Counted from the first letter of the stretch, positions 35,497-49,797 are shown. The stretch is 64,000 nt of DNA from Pelargonium x hortorum (GCA_036897525.1 JAYMTJ010000006.1:1-64000), one strand, 5' to 3'. Made by a program: numbers and translations. The notes: generated by a model from the sequence alone, not told the origin.

Positions 35497-38400
35497 TTTA
35501 TAGGAGGATATATAGAATCTTTCTAACTTTCAAGTTTTTTACACTCTACTTATCCTTTTTGAAACCTGGAGAAGTACGTAAGATTGGAAGAATCCGTATA
35601 AGGCCCATTTTGGTAGAGTAAATAAGGATGTTTACAGTCAGTTAGCGTAGCCGTATGAGTGCTCTGTTTTATTTATTGATAATAGAAGCAAGAGTTATAA
35701 CTTATTACCTGGGGAGCTTCCCTTCCCAAGATGTATATTTCCTTACCCCTAATTGCTCAAACTCTTTCTACACTACAGGTTGTGTTAAACTTGTAATAAC
35801 TAGTCCAATTTTTGAAATTACGCACCTATGACTTTCTTCAAAGCAAGGTACCCCTTCCTACCAAAAAATTGATATGGTATCAAATAGATTTTTTTGTAAC
35901 TATTTCTTAAGACAGGTTCTTTCCCGAGCTCCTTATAGTAGCGCTTTTGCTTAGTCTTAGAGTTCTTTATCTGCCTAGTATTTTCTTAAGCTCCTATTTT
36001 TGACTACCTGTCAACTCTAGAAATATCTACTGCAGAAAATGATTTTTGTTATTATACCCCATACTTTGGAATAACTATAAGTATAGAATTAAGAAATGAC
36101 TAGCATTTATTGCCCGCACTTATAGGATTGATTCTAAAGATTTATATAGATAATTTACATCTGAAATGAAGGGTAGAGTTTTTGTATGCTACCCACTACA
36201 CGAGCGTAGGTTCGACCCCAGTTTACAATAAAGAAACAATATCCCATAGGTACTTAAGTTTTCTTATAATTAGGCATATCTCGATCATTTGCAACGGAGA
36301 ACATCCGTTTTTACTAAAAAAATGATTCATCGTCTAAATAGAAATAGAAACTTTTTAGGCAGGGAGTTTAGCTATGGCTGGCAAGGAGAGTTCTTAAATT
36401 ACAAATTTATGTCTCGAATTCCATAACTTCAGGAATGTTATAAAATGTATTTAGAGGTAGATAGCTAGGGTGGCTATGGAATAAGAAAGGTCCCTTTCCT
36501 TTTTTTATACCTCTAAGGATAAACTAAGGTTTATCAATATCTTCCTCTAAACTACATACCTCAATCTTTGGTAGTAACTATCCTTATCTAGAGTCCTTGG
36601 TGGAATACCTGCTAAAAAGCCCGCTTGCTCTTCTTAGAATGTGGTATGAATAGTTGAAATCAGAGACTCTGGTATTTTTTTAAGTAAGATAAAAAAAACC
36701 TAATCGAGTAACTAAAAAAGTGTTGAGCCGATTAACTTCTATTTAACTTATATTAAAATTCTTTTGATCTGAATGCATGTGCTGTAACCGAGTACTCGCT
36801 CAATTCGGTTTTGTAGGGATTCCTATATCTTTTGCTTGCGAGGGCTCTAGATCAATTCAAAATTGATTTAGTAAATCCTTTCATTTATTGTAAGAAATCC
36901 GTATTCTACTTTATAGGTTTTAACAGAGCACGGGTTTTGTTTTATACCGTCATTTGTCATACAAAAAAAGCATTGTATAATATAAAGTAAACTTTCAATT
37001 CTATATACTTCCTCTTTTAAAACTAATTAACTAATAAGATTTGAACTTTTGCTCTGACCAGAAAAACTTCCTAAGTTGAAGGTTCCATCATTCTTATTAG
37101 TGGTACAGCAACTTAGTTATAATATAAATATTACTGTGATCCACTGAACAACCTTATATCCTATATTGAGTACTTTATAAAAGCGGATACTTTCGTGATA
37201 AAAGACTTTAGTCTTTGCAAACTAAAAACTAAGATTGAGATATCAATTTTTATACTTGATACAAAGAAAGACTTTGGAACAGTGTATCAAAGAAGAAATC
37301 CTGAATGAAAAACCCCTCGATATATTATATTACTATAATTTAGTCAAATTAGACTCTTTTTTTACCAACGTCTTTAGATCAACGATACTCGTGGAGCTAC
37401 CCTCGCACGATAAGATTAGGACCTCTAGGCTCTGTTTAATATCAATACTTGTGCCAAACGGTCTATACATGTAAGCACCATCAAATTTTCAGATGTATCC
37501 TCTACTCGCTATGCTAATGTAAACGTTTCAGTAAACCACCCTCTTACAACAACATACGACAAACAAGATTTAAACCAAAGCGAGGTCTTTTTTATTTGAA
37601 CAACTTAGCGCGTTCAAACAGCCCAAAATCTAGGAACCAAGGGAAGTCTTACGTACCAAATCCCTTCTTTAAAGCAAAAAGTTTACCTTATTCAGCAGGA
37701 GACCTAAATAGAGAACTATAGGCATCGTATTTCCTCGCTTTAATTAGGGTCTAGGATCGGTCAGCTGCATGAAACTATCTCATTGTTGTATATCTATCTT
37801 TATTGTATTTTCATTAGAAATAGAAAGTCCATCGTTAAATAAAATTAGTAGAGTATTATGAGTGTAATGATAAACAATATTATACACTAAGGGGTGGCCG
37901 GGTATAACCCATTCGAAAGTCTATTTTTACTAACTATAAGGAAACTGTATTTCTAAAAAAACAAGGGTTGAAGTCGTTTTGTAAGGATGCTTCGAGGAAG
38001 CCCCGAACTCCTCCTCTTACTTAAAATTGAGAGTGAATTTCTCGATTTTACTCAGCAAAAGCTCCCATATCAGTAAAGTGCAAATAATTAAAGTATATGA
38101 AAAGAGAGTCATAAACATATACTCGACTTAAACATAAACAAGGCGTTATTAAAAGGTAAGATTAAAACATAGCACGTTTTAAACCTATGCTTGCTTGTCA
38201 GTTTAAAAGAAAACCCTGAGCCCTACCAAATTAGAAAAGAGGGCCTTTTTCTTATATAATAAATTCTTTCTTATTCTTACAGGAAACTCCGATAAACACC
38301 CATTTTTGCCCACCCTTCGTAAGTTTAGCAATACCATAATCTTACTAGATAAACCTAGAGAAACCAAAGTAAACAAAGGCTGCCCTTTTGTATATAATTT

Positions 38401-38530
38401 ATGGGGAGGTATTTTCCTATCGCAGAATACCATAGACTTTCCTTTTTTTGCAATTCAAGACTTAGCCTAGTAGACCTTTTTTTAGTCGATAACATTAAGA
38501 TTTTCTATAATTATTTATATACATTGACGG

Positions 38531-38577
38531 GACTCGAACCAATGACCGCTTTCCAACTTAGCGATTGCTTGAACCAC
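38531..38577 (-). tRNA. tRNA-like relic, copy 2 (anticodon unclear)
   Basis: Shares its 29-nt centre exactly with 28,398-28,426. The T-arm here reads GGTTCGAGTCCCGTC on the minus strand, more tRNA-like than copy 1. D-arm-like GGTTCAAGC is present but no acceptor stem forms. The flanks of the two copies are also loosely similar, so they probably descend from one duplicated tRNA gene. Confidence 0.35.
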
Positions 38578-40024
38578 AAGAAACGAGAATCAAATAAGAA
38601 AGAGAAACCATTCAAAACTGGAATGTCTCCACTCGGGAACTAGCGGATAAAGAAACTCATCTAAGTGATTTCTTAACTAAGAGTTTCTAATTGCTGTAGA
38701 TAATTCAGGAGTCGAAAACTGGACTCTTACTTTCTTTTTTTACAACTTCTACTTTATTCTAGATTAGCGGCTCCTGTTTAGGCTTTATTCCTAAAAATCT
38801 CCCCTATACTTTTGTTTTATTAAGGCCCGCTCTTCTATTTCTAGGCTTTGCTCTTCAACTAGACTGAAAAAGAGGGACATGGAAGTAGAAAAAAGTAGAC
38901 CTGTTCTTTATTTATGGGTATTTTATATCCGCTGTTATACAAGAAAATTCATTTTTTAGGAGCCTCTTTTTCAAACTGGTAAAGTGGCTATTTCCAAATT
39001 ACCGGGTTTTCTTAGTCTTGATCCGTTACTGGGACACCTCTTTTTCAGAGTATTTAACTAACTTTGTTGAAGTTGAAACTCAGGATAAGTAAAGGGAGGC
39101 GCGGTATATGTACTGCGAAAAGCACTTCTACACTTAAAGAGGGATTCCTTATTCAAAAACTAAAAGCTCTTATCTTAAAAGGGGAAGTAAGGCTTACCTG
39201 GAGTGGATAAAATATGTTAGAGGTATAGATCCTAGGTCCTAAGAAAACTAAGGCCTCTGAAACAAGACAACTAATGCTAAATTATGCCCCTTTTTTGAGA
39301 CTCTAGCTTACCCGGTGCTTTAGAAAGATATGACTTTTCCCAGGGATTACTACTTACTTATATACAGGCTAGGAAAGGATCCTATGCTTATATGGGTTTC
39401 TAGGAATCATTAGGGGTAGTCCCAACACCCCCTCTGTACACTCACTTAAGTTAATTTGAAACGCCGAAAGAGTAACCTTTTAGACTCAAGTTTAAAAGAA
39501 TTTGTAATACTTAAGTTTAAGACTTCAATATTTAAGATTTTTTGATAACCTACCCTAGAAATTCAAAAAGCTCTAGGTATCGCAACATATTAAAGAAGCA
39601 GGAACCGGGGGAATAAAGCCAACCCTCTTTATAGATTACGTTATTTTATAAGACATTTTTAATATGATAATTTTTGGAAAAAAAGGGTCCCTAGTACAGG
39701 TAGTAGAACGTTTAATGTTAATATTTAGTTACCTGTATAGTGATAAAAAGAAAAGTTCAGGGATTTACTTTATAATAAAGATAAAGAGTTTATATTGATA
39801 GTGGATAGTATAGGCAAGGGAATTTCACTTTACATTGGGTATTAGTGCAATAATGTTTCAAGTTCTGCTGAAATTTCTTCTTTAGGACAATATAATGCGC
39901 AGCGCTTTTATTTGTAAAGAATAAGATCGAATACCTATTTTTGTAACAAAGACGCTTATACACACGTTACCGTCCAAGAGAGAACCCGGTATTTTTACTG
40001 TACAGAGATTTCAGCTTTTTACAA

Positions 40025-40696
40025 ATGTATAGCCAAAGTCCTGTGGAGAGTCGTTGTACATGGAATATCTCCATTCATTACTATCATACATCATCTATCT
40101 CCACACTTAGAAGATCTTGTATGACTAGGGATTTGATACTATCTACGGGTGGTTGGTCATCACTCTCTAAATCTTTTAGAGTTGGATCTTTACTTCATAA
40201 AGTAAGACACTCATCTAATTCTACATTAGAGATCACCGATTTCAGTCAGTTACTATCTGAGAGTAAGAAACTGAATCCTACTCAAAAGTGTATTAGACCT
40301 TATCAGAGTCAAATAATTGCTTCTACTTCCTTTAATAAACCTTACCCTGAATCAAACAATATTGATCTTCTAGCTTTTCTTACTATGGATCTTCTAATTA
40401 AGTATGCCTACCTGCTCATCCACGGTTATGCAAAAGTGTCACTCACTTTGAATGTGAGACAAGAGGAGGGTGAGGAGTTCGAATTTACTGTTGGTAACGC
40501 TATCCCTCTAACATACGATTCAGACTTTAATTATAGTAAAGTGAAAGCTAGTTCAGTCTATTTAAGTTTGGTTTGCGTAAACTATTCGCTTCATACGCAG
40601 AGAAATACGAGGGCGAGGGACTTTATATCAGTCGTATTACGATACGAGTTTATTTTGAAGAAAACACTGAGACTCGGTATTCATGCAACCCAATGA
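40025..40696 (+). CDS. Hypothetical protein, 223 aa
   Basis: This is by far the longest open frame in the AT-rich DNA; typical frames there are 60-90 codons. The protein is soluble-looking, Ser/Thr rich in its first 95 residues. A hydrophobic stretch at about 113-135 (LLAFLTMDLLIKYAYLLI) is followed by a charged region containing RQEEGEEFEF and, near the end, DFISVVLRYEF. I do not recognise it with certainty. The arrangement of a hydrophobic stretch, then a basic beta-rich part ending in a VVLRYEF-type strand, recalls the region before the exonuclease domain in DNA polymerases of linear plant mitochondrial plasmids; that is a weak inference. No polymerase motifs follow. It stands alone, with no neighbouring gene. 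It could also be a chance frame. Confidence 0.45.
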   Translation: MYSQSPVESRCTWNISIHYYHTSSISTLRRSCMTRDLILSTGGWSSLSKSFRVGSLLHKVRHSSNSTLEITDFSQLLSESKKLNPTQKCIRPYQSQIIASTSFNKPYPESNNIDLLAFLTMDLLIKYAYLLIHGYAKVSLTLNVRQEEGEEFEFTVGNAIPLTYDSDFNYSKVKASSVYLSLVCVNYSLHTQRNTRARDFISVVLRYEFILKKTLRLGIHATQ

Positions 40697-43600
40697 ACTA
40701 AGACTCTTACGAATACATAGGTTCAAAATCAAGTGGATAAACGCATTTCTTTTATAAAGCACACAAACCTTATCTAGCTAGTGACGGAAGCCTTGGGTAG
40801 ACTGGGACCTGGCATATAGGATATACCCGGATAATCGTAATAATTAGCAACTTCAGATAGCAATAAATAACTACGGTATTTAGTATTTAGGAATTTGGGA
40901 TTTTCAAGCTGTCAACCAAAAAAAGGATATGCACAACGGTAATATTTTACAAAAGTGATATCATGATGGGATAAGGACTCTATGTGCTATGTACGAGTTT
41001 GGATCAAGTAAGATAATAAGTAGGTAGATTCTAGCAAACATATTCTAAGGCCCCTTTCGCGTGCTGTAGGTCGCTTTAACACAACTTCATTTATGATTCC
41101 CTATTATTCAATTTGGCTTCAGTTTTCATATATGTTTTATTTTACCTTATATTATATTTATACACTTGATGGAATCTCTTGCAAGGATAAATGGAAATCC
41201 CCCAAGAAATCTATGTCCTAACCCCATTCTTTATTTATTTATATAGTTCTTTCCTTGTTAAATTTCTAGTCTTTTAATTCTAGTTAACTAGAGCCCTTCA
41301 AGGCTCCGTAGTGATTATAACTTGAACTTTCTTTTCTGGAATATTGTGTTGAATAGAGCGTAAACCCATTTCTATATATAAGGAAGTGCGTCGTACGAAA
41401 AGGCTTTTAGTTTAACAAGATTTCAATTAATCCAAGTCGTATAGTAAGTTCTTCTTTTCTAGGTTTTTACAGCAAATTAAGGAGTAAAGTTAAGCTCGTT
41501 TAATTACATGTGTTATTAAGCCTTTGTTTGTTTTTGAAGCCATAATTTATGCTAAATAGAGTACAAGACAGAGATTTGCTACGTTTGTTGGCCTTTTATA
41601 ATAATGAGTCATTAAATACATTAAAATGGCAAAAGAAATTCTTGCTTTTCTCATCCCTGAAGAGTTTCCTTCTTCTAGTTTAGGAGGCTGCCCCATATAC
41701 TTATTATTAAGAGTTTTCGAACACTTTATTCTATATTTGCCAGGATCCCGGAGGAGTTTCTTTATAACTTTCTTGACTGATTTAACTAAAACTAAGAGGG
41801 GTCCCTAAGGCCTAATTCGTAATATAGAGACTATTCCTACTCAGTGCGGTTTCTATCTGTAACACAAAAACAAGCTTGCTAGTATAAACTCAGAAACCTT
41901 TGCTAAAAGGGAGTTCTGTGTGTGTTGTAAAAAGCATATTCATTATAATCCACAAACGGGCATCCCCTTATTTATATTGGACTTTCAAATTCTATACTAG
42001 ACCGTAAGCAACCTGAAATAAGAATTCCTTAGAGGAGCTTCCCTAGGTTAAAGCATGAGACTCCTACAATCCTCCTTTTGTAGAGCTCTCTCAGCAAAAA
42101 TTGTGAATGAATTCTAGTTATATAGGTATACCAAGCCCTAACTACTTGAGAATTTGAGAGGCTTTTAGTCAATAATAAAACATTTCTTAAAGCTAGAGGA
42201 GACTTTGGGTTCAAATCGTATAACTTCCCTATCTATATTTACCCTTCTGGCAGTCGAGGGAGGGTAGATAAGCGAGTGAATCACTTTCCTAAAAAAAGAG
42301 AAGAGGTTCAGTCTATATAAATTCTAGTTTTCTACCTTATATCTTGAGTCTAGCGTTTTGCGCTATTACTCGTGAACCTAAAACTCTCTTGTACAATTGA
42401 ACAGGTATTCCTGGGCTTCCACTTAATCTGTTATATACCCTATCACTAGGTTCTTAAAAGATTACAAAAAACTGGGATTCTCTGACATTCTTGAAAAAGA
42501 AAAGCATCCTTAGTACTCAATCTTTTTGATTCTTTCTGTTCCTGAAACTTGCTAAGAGCATCTCCGGGCTATGCCACAAGCTTTTATTTGTGTATCTTAT
42601 CCTTAAAAGGAGCCGGCATAAAGTAAGTATTCCTCTTAGTATTTACTAGAATGAGAATTCCTTGTATGTTAAAGTACTCGATGTTTGTTAGGCAGTTTCA
42701 AAGTAGTCCTGGCCATAGGACAGATATTAGCGTGTGTTATAAGAAGCTAGGTTGCACAGAAATAAAATTTTTAATCGTATAAGGAAAAAAACTCTGTATT
42801 TCAAGTTCTTTAACTATTTAGATCTATATCGACAAGGGAATCCTTTTTTATATTAACCTGAAGTTAAACCAGAAGTGCCGGAGTATAATAAAGACCCGTA
42901 GGAAAGTCCTAAATAGCGGGCTTTGGGGAGCAGTTTCTAGTCAGTTGCATGCGCCTCCATAGTTCGAGTCTAGCTTTACAGTGAGCAGTCATTTCCTATT
43001 TGATAGCGCAGTTAATAAAGATTTAACGAGATTAGTTGTAGAGTACAGGTTTCAAATGAGAGCCTTTAAGCAGTTATAGAGCTCCTTGGGTTTCTTGCAT
43101 GTAGTAAACTTAGATATTAAAGGGTTTCAGATTAGTCTTTTTGTTATAGTTACTGGACAGGATTGCGACATAGTGCTTTGTAGTTATGGGGAGTTTCTTA
43201 ACGTTATGAGCTATGAAAGATAATTTAGGATCTTATGAAGAGTCCTTAACAAGTTCATTTGCGAAATCTTTTAGGTAGGAAAAGCTTTTTATTTATATTA
43301 AACTAAAGAGGAAAACCCTCGACAGTGGTCTTAAAAGGGCTCTTATTTATAATACAGTATACTCAAAATTCTGGGTTTTCTAAAGGGTAATCAACTGATC
43401 AGGATTCCTTTGTTTGTTATAGTAGTGTAGTAAGGGATAAGTAAAGCGGAGGCTAGTACTATGTGTATTCTGTGAAGTAGAGTGGCATCCAAATCGGGAA
43501 ACGCCTATGCAAGTAAATTGAACTAGCTCTAAAGAGTCCTTGTTTCAGAATTCACTCAATTTTAAGGGTATTCCTGGTCAATACTTTTAGTGTTAACCTT

Positions 43601-45369
43601 GTTCAGTACTTTCTTTCTATTCTACAAGAAGAAAATTCTTAAATAAAGTAAAGGGAATACGCAGGGCATTTAACTGCAAAAAAGAAATGTATGCTTAAGT
43701 ATATGATATAACAGAAGATATACTAATAGGCGTATTACAAACAAACAAACTAGGGGTGTATACTCCAGCTTCAGAATTAGTAGAAATAGGATCTTCAATG
43801 ACTGGTAATTTTACACAAACAAGGTCTTTGGCCTTTTCTTAGCCTAACTCCGGAGTAGGGCACTTCCACGTTTCATTTACATGTGTAGAATTTTTATAAC
43901 CCCTAATAAAGACTTGAAAAACTTAACTTAACAAAAAAGGCTGCTCTTTGACTTTATGGAGCGTCCCTATACGCCAATACTTCATAGAACACTTTTACCA
44001 TTCTAGCTTTTTGACTACTACAAAACTAAATCCGCAAGGAGTTTTTCCAAATGAGGTATACTTTTGAACCGTTATTTAGAGTACAAGACTTATTTATAGA
44101 TCTTTATTTTATATTGTTCCTAACTTTATTCAGAGGTCTCTAAAGGCCCTACGTTCTCAAGTGTATAAGCCAAGCAAAAGGCAAAAGGTGAAGATTAGAG
44201 TAGGGAGTGCTGTTATCTGGTAAAGGTTTCCTTGTGTCGCTTCTAATTAGGAAAGTTTTGTTCTTTAAAGCCCTTATACTATCTTCACGGGTTTCAAAAA
44301 GTGCCAAAATACTCAAGCCTACCACTTTGTGTTTGTTGTCTCCTTTTTTGGGGAAAAAAACAGGAACTTTTAAAAAGCCTCGATTACTCTTTATAAATTG
44401 CAAGGGCTTCCGCAGTTGAACTAATAACTCAAAATTCTTTATAGATATTCATGGGTTACGAAAATCTTTCTGTACTAAATATAACAGACCTAGTTAAGCT
44501 ATATAAGCAACGCCTTTTTGTCTGAGTATCCTTAGCAAGAATGATGTGTACAGAGTATATAACAAGTATTTCTAATTTTGCTTGACATTACATTAGAGGA
44601 ACCTCTCAGGATAGTAAGCGTTATACTACAAAAGTTTGTATTATATAAGCAAAAAAAGGGGTCTATAAGATTAGTAAAGTCCTAATCAAAACAAAAACTA
44701 AAATTCTGTAAGAGTATAGCTATACTAGGACATACCCCTTTATAAATTTGAACCTAAAAATCCAGGAAAATAAAATGGTGCTCATATATATAGGTTTCGA
44801 TAAGATATTAAGGCCCAAAAGTACTAAGTCTCTGTATGTTCGTAGGGCTTCTCCTATATTATATAACTGCGCTTTTTGAAAGTAAGCGTAAAATCTACTT
44901 ACTAGTAAATGTTTATTTAGTATACAACAAACTTCTAAATTCAGAGGGTTTCCTATTTAAACTAAGGGTCTCCTCTCCAATATATAGCTTCGGAAAAAAA
45001 AGCTTCAAAAGCTACCCTTTCAATTCAATATTATACTTACTCTTAGTTGAGCTTGTATAGATAAGGGATTCCCTTAATTACACACGGACCCTAGAACTTA
45101 ACCCTTTATAAAGATATATTAGGAAAAACTATATATGAAGTAATCTAAAATCAAGTAAACCCCCCGTTCTCCAATAACTCTCTCGGAAAAGACTGCTAAC
45201 ACCTAAGAATTAGCTTGCTTATTTAGTACAAGGTCTTAGTTGGTTACGAGGCCCTTAGTAATTGTAATTTTGATTAGTTCTATTTAGGATTTGACTTTAT
45301 CTAATAAGTTTCTTTTACTTTTGTCTTATAATAGAAGTATTCCACTTGAAATATTCAAAACTCCTTAAG

Positions 45370-45393
45370 GAGTACGAGAGGCTTTGAACCTCT
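45370..45393 (-). tRNA. tRNA T-arm relic
   Basis: On the minus strand a perfect five-pair T stem, AGAGG / CCTCT, encloses the loop TTCAAAG, followed by CGTACTC as a possible acceptor half. A CTAC/GTAG hairpin just upstream could be a long variable arm. No 5' acceptor half or clear anticodon is found, so it is only a fragment. Confidence 0.3.
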
Positions 45394-46494
45394 ACAAATA
45401 AAAGTAGCAAAAGAAGGCCCTTGATCAGCTACATCAATTAGCAACAAAAACTACAGTTTTACCGAAGTTGTCAGAATTTTGTGTGGTTAGTCTCAATATA
45501 TCCTATAAACCCTGGATTACTAAATAAGGGAAAGGGTATTAGTACAACTTTTTTTTTAATGGTTCCTGGTTTATCTAAAAATCTAGGGGTTGTGCCTTGA
45601 TAAGTTGCTGGGTTTCTCGATTGATCAGAACGCAGTATGCAGGCTTTGTTTTGGGAGGTTGCATTAAATTAATATATGTAGTATGCATGTTACATAATAA
45701 AGTTAATAATTAGGTATCCCTTATATTATATGCGAGATTCTTTCTATGAAAAGAAAAATATTTGAACCAATACTGTAAAAGGGTCGGATCCAAGTAAACG
45801 TAGCAATTCCACGACTTTCATGTCTTATGGTTAGACTAGTATAGACTAATCGCTTCAGATAGATAAAAATGGTTCCAACGTGAATATCCAGTAGTAGGGC
45901 TTAGGAACACCATTGCATGCCAAAAAGTCCCAAACGAATCCCGGTATACTGAATATACTAAAGAAATTTTTTATTTAACAAAAGTTAGTCGAGTCGAGTT
46001 AAGATTATATATTAGTATTTCTCCATTTAAGTGATTTTATTCGGGATAAAAGAATCCTGTATCTTATAGAACGAGGTTTGGGATATAAATTTATAACTGT
46101 AACTTAACCTTTCTGGATGGAAAAAACAAGGGAATCCCCCAACTCCTCTTAGTTAGACTCGAAATCGACTGCATACAAATGAAAAAAGACCTTTATTATG
46201 TAAGTATCACTTTGAAATTAAATCGAATTACTACGAAAACAATAAAAGTTTAAATAACATAACAAGGGGAGCAGTCATACATTCAAAAATGAGAATAAAA
46301 AGAAAGATTTCCCTTTTCTTTGGCATGGCTTATTCTAAATCTGGATTAGATGAAAGCATAGATTCAAGTGAAGGAACTCAAAGTTATATTAGCCTAGCCA
46401 AAGTCTAATTGCATACCCGCGAGGAAAGGGTGCCTCTTTATTTTTGCATTTGCTGTCGATATTTTGTAGGATTCCCAGTATCCTGAGATAAGAC

Positions 46495-46513
46495 ATTAAT
46501 ATTAATATTAATA
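46495..46513. repeat. TTAATA microsatellite
   Basis: Three units of ATTAAT/TTAATA follow GAGATAAGAC. The array is self-complementary. Simple repeat with no evident function. Confidence 0.8.
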
Positions 46514-49500
46514 ATGGGTGCGTGGAGAGAAATAGCAAGTAAACTGCCCAAGAATGAGCCGGGTTCCAATATGACTAGTACAATCTTACAGATTAGTGAC
46601 TCGTAATTAAGAGAGAAACAACAAATTTATGTTTACTTGAGCCCGGCTATATCTAGAAAACAAGATCCCTGGGAATTTTTGTAAAAGGTTTGCCCGATAG
46701 GAAAAGAATTGCTTTAGAAGACCCTTTTAAATATTAGATATAATATAGTCGTCAGACACGTTTGTTTTTTTATATAGAATTTGACTAGATTCCTCTTTAA
46801 TTGAGGAATTCCTATCCCTATCAAGGAGACTTTTCCCAGACTCAACAAGGAATATTTATCTTTGTTTTTTTAGGGCCCTATTTCTCGGGTTATTGACAAG
46901 TTTAATGCTTAATAATTTACTCGTTTCTAGTTACGCACCCAAAATGAAATAAACGTCCACGACCCTTTTTTTTCGCAGGGGCTCCGTAGTAGAAGTTTTT
47001 GATAACTGTAATAGTCAGTAACTTCATTCAAAGAATGACCTTTAAAATTCCGCTACTGGGTAAAGGCGCAATACTCTTGGTTTACTCTTTAATATCCTTC
47101 TTAAATTTATTAATCTAGCACAAGACTTAGCCTATATAGGCAGAATAGTTACATGCTTGCTAGGCTCCTCTAGCCAGAGTGCTTATTTGGACGTATATAG
47201 TGAAGGCTCTATTTTAACACAGATTAGGAAATCTTTTAACTTGACTTTTTACAGATTTAATAGCATAATAGTACTACTTTACTTTTCTATTTTTAAGAAT
47301 CCTCCTTAACAAATTTGGAGATACTCGAGGAATAACTCACAGAAACATACCCAATTCCTTTTATTAGGAAAGATTTCTGGTGAGCGTGACCAATTACTAA
47401 TGCAATTTCGGGGCTCTCTAAATTCCTCTATTTGTTTGAGGTTTCTGTTTAGGAAGTTCTAGTAAACAAAGGAGCACAAAAGTAATGCCTTATATTTACT
47501 TAAATTTAAGAATTTGATACAGAAAAGCAATCCACTATTGAATTCCTAGAATTCCTTCTTCGTTAACTGGATCGGGAAAAGCTTTAATCAAACAAAATGA
47601 CTTTCTTTAGCTTTAGGGCTCTTTTATGACTTTACTTTAATCTGAAACTGGAAATACCAGGAATATGAGAGCAACTCTTACTCCTACTTGTAGCTCTCTT
47701 ATTTATACCTTTTCTTAGTAAAGTAACGCAGTCCCGATATGATACCGAAGATAAAATAATCTAAGTAGGACTCCTTTTCTTTTTTTTATAACCTAGAATC
47801 CTATATATAGAAACCTCTATTTATTAATAACATTTACTCGTGTTTACATAACAAAAGAAGCTTTACGTTCCCCGTCTATCAAGCCATTACGAAGGGTTAA
47901 AGCAAACTTACTGTAGCAGAGACTTAAAAATTGGATAGGATCCTATTCCTAATCATGAAATTGAAAGCAACTCTATCATTTTCTGGTACCTGCCTGGGTA
48001 TCCCTCAAAATTTGAAAGGGAAAAGTGTCTCTATTTCAAAAACTCAGGGACTTGCTTTAGTGCTCGGACGAACCCTTAATTATATACTACAGTTAAGTAC
48101 TGCCTCATACTAAAGTCAATTTTGGGAATAGTAGGTAGAGACTCCCCTATTACTGCAAAAATTTCTAAAAGCGGGGATAAAATTAAGAAATCTCACAAGG
48201 AATCCCTATTACCAGCAAAGGGGGACCTGGAATTTCCTATCTTTAGTAAATTAGAAAACCTCGCATTTACCTTAAGAGCTCGAAATTCAACCAGGCAAAA
48301 TCTCCTGAATACAGCTAGATAACCTCAATTTCTGACACTCAGGACACTTGAATCAAAGCTTCAGTACTCTTTTTTTATTTGTTAGGAAGAAGTTTTCTTT
48401 TTAATACACCTCGTTTTGCTAGGCAAGGCCTGTTTAAGATTTTCAAATTAGGAGTATCAGGTAGAGGCCCCTCAATTTTGTTATTTAGATAGAGCACTTG
48501 GTTTTTCTTTTATTTATGATAAGTAAAGGGGTACTAAACCAAATCAATTAAAAAATCGACATAACTAAAAGAGGGCCAACTTAAACAACTCGAGCCGCCT
48601 TTCTCTATAATATATAAACATTTAACGATAAGACGACGTATAAGAAAAAGCTCTTCCTTTTAACGCTTTTATTAACAGGAGTAGTAAAGTTTTCCGGGTA
48701 TTCGGATTGTGCTACACTTTACGATAGCCTTCTATAATGGAATGTGCTATGAATTTTCATTAAGATTATTCACTTTCGAAGTTGGGTGGTGGTCTAATTA
48801 TTTGTATTATTAATGCAATTATGAAGTATGATTTCTGTTCTAGTAATATACCTTCACTTCATGTACAGATGGATTATACCTTTCTGAGATAACTCGTTAT
48901 ACTTTTGCTTTACAAATGCCTGATTTAGGAAGAATAGAGCCTCTTTGATCAACTTGTTTTTTTTAACCATAAAATGAAGAATGACTTACCGTACACTGCT
49001 CTACTGTTCAAGTATTGTTTTTTTTACCAGAGTACCCAGGAGAGCTCTGAGAGAGTATAAAAAACTTAAGACTTTTCTGGGGGAGCCAATATCAAACAAA
49101 AAAAGAGTAACGTAGCTTTAGAAAGTTCTTATTTTTTCTAAATATAAGTAAAGCTAATACTAAACGTACTTTTGAAATCCGAGTAAACTTTTGCACAAAT
49201 TTAAGAGTCAATCCCACTGGTTATGCCTTTTTGTTACTAGTATTGGGGAACCCCCCGGATTCCCTATCCCACGGCAAAGACTTCTCCTAAATCTGGATAT
49301 AGGTATTTTAACTTGAGTCTCAGTAACTCTAAATACCCCATCTCTTTTGGAACCTCAATAAGTTACAAGATACCTCTTTAAAAGTAAGAAAGAGGAGCGA
49401 GCAAAAAGACCTTAAAAACAAATAAATGAAAAGAAAGGTAAAGCAAATAGTCAAGGAAATAAGGCTAACATGGAGTCGGATATAGGAGTCTAAATTAAGA

Positions 49501-49797
49501 GCACTCCTACTTAGCTTGATAAAGCAGCAAAATAAGGGCCAACGCCTAGTCTGAAAGGGAGATTACGAAATAAACATTCTAAATCGAAAGGGAGAAATAA
49601 AATAGGGAATTCCCAATTCCCCGCTCTTAATAGGCGAGGGAGTCTTAGGATTCAACTTAAAAAATTTCAATAGTATTCTTTTTGTGATTCTGTAAATTTA
49701 CGGGAGTACGCACTTGTAAGAAGTCTAAGGTTAAGTGAATGAAAGTTTAGAAATATTTATAGTATCCACATTTACATTTATCTATCAAAACTGAGTT

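Larger units (their letters stand above)
28091..40024. other. AT-rich intergenic DNA with tRNA-like relics
   Basis: Twelve kilobases without a recognisable protein gene. Four minus-strand tRNA-like stretches, two exact tandem doublets and one strong hairpin are listed separately. Otherwise the sequence is AT-rich with the same recurrent short G/C cores as the left part of the window. The open frames are all 81 codons or fewer and do not resemble known mitochondrial proteins. Confidence 0.6.

Noticed and set aside
36190-36232. Possible tRNA ending in GCGTAGGTTCGACCCC
   Set aside because: The T stem pairs poorly and no D arm or acceptor stem is found upstream.
42150-42225. TTTGGGTTCAAATCG as a T arm
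   Set aside because: No pairing stem on the far side and no other tRNA parts.
45755-45840. Minus-strand tRNA-like segment with GGTTCAAAT
   Set aside because: No T-stem pairing and no anticodon arm.
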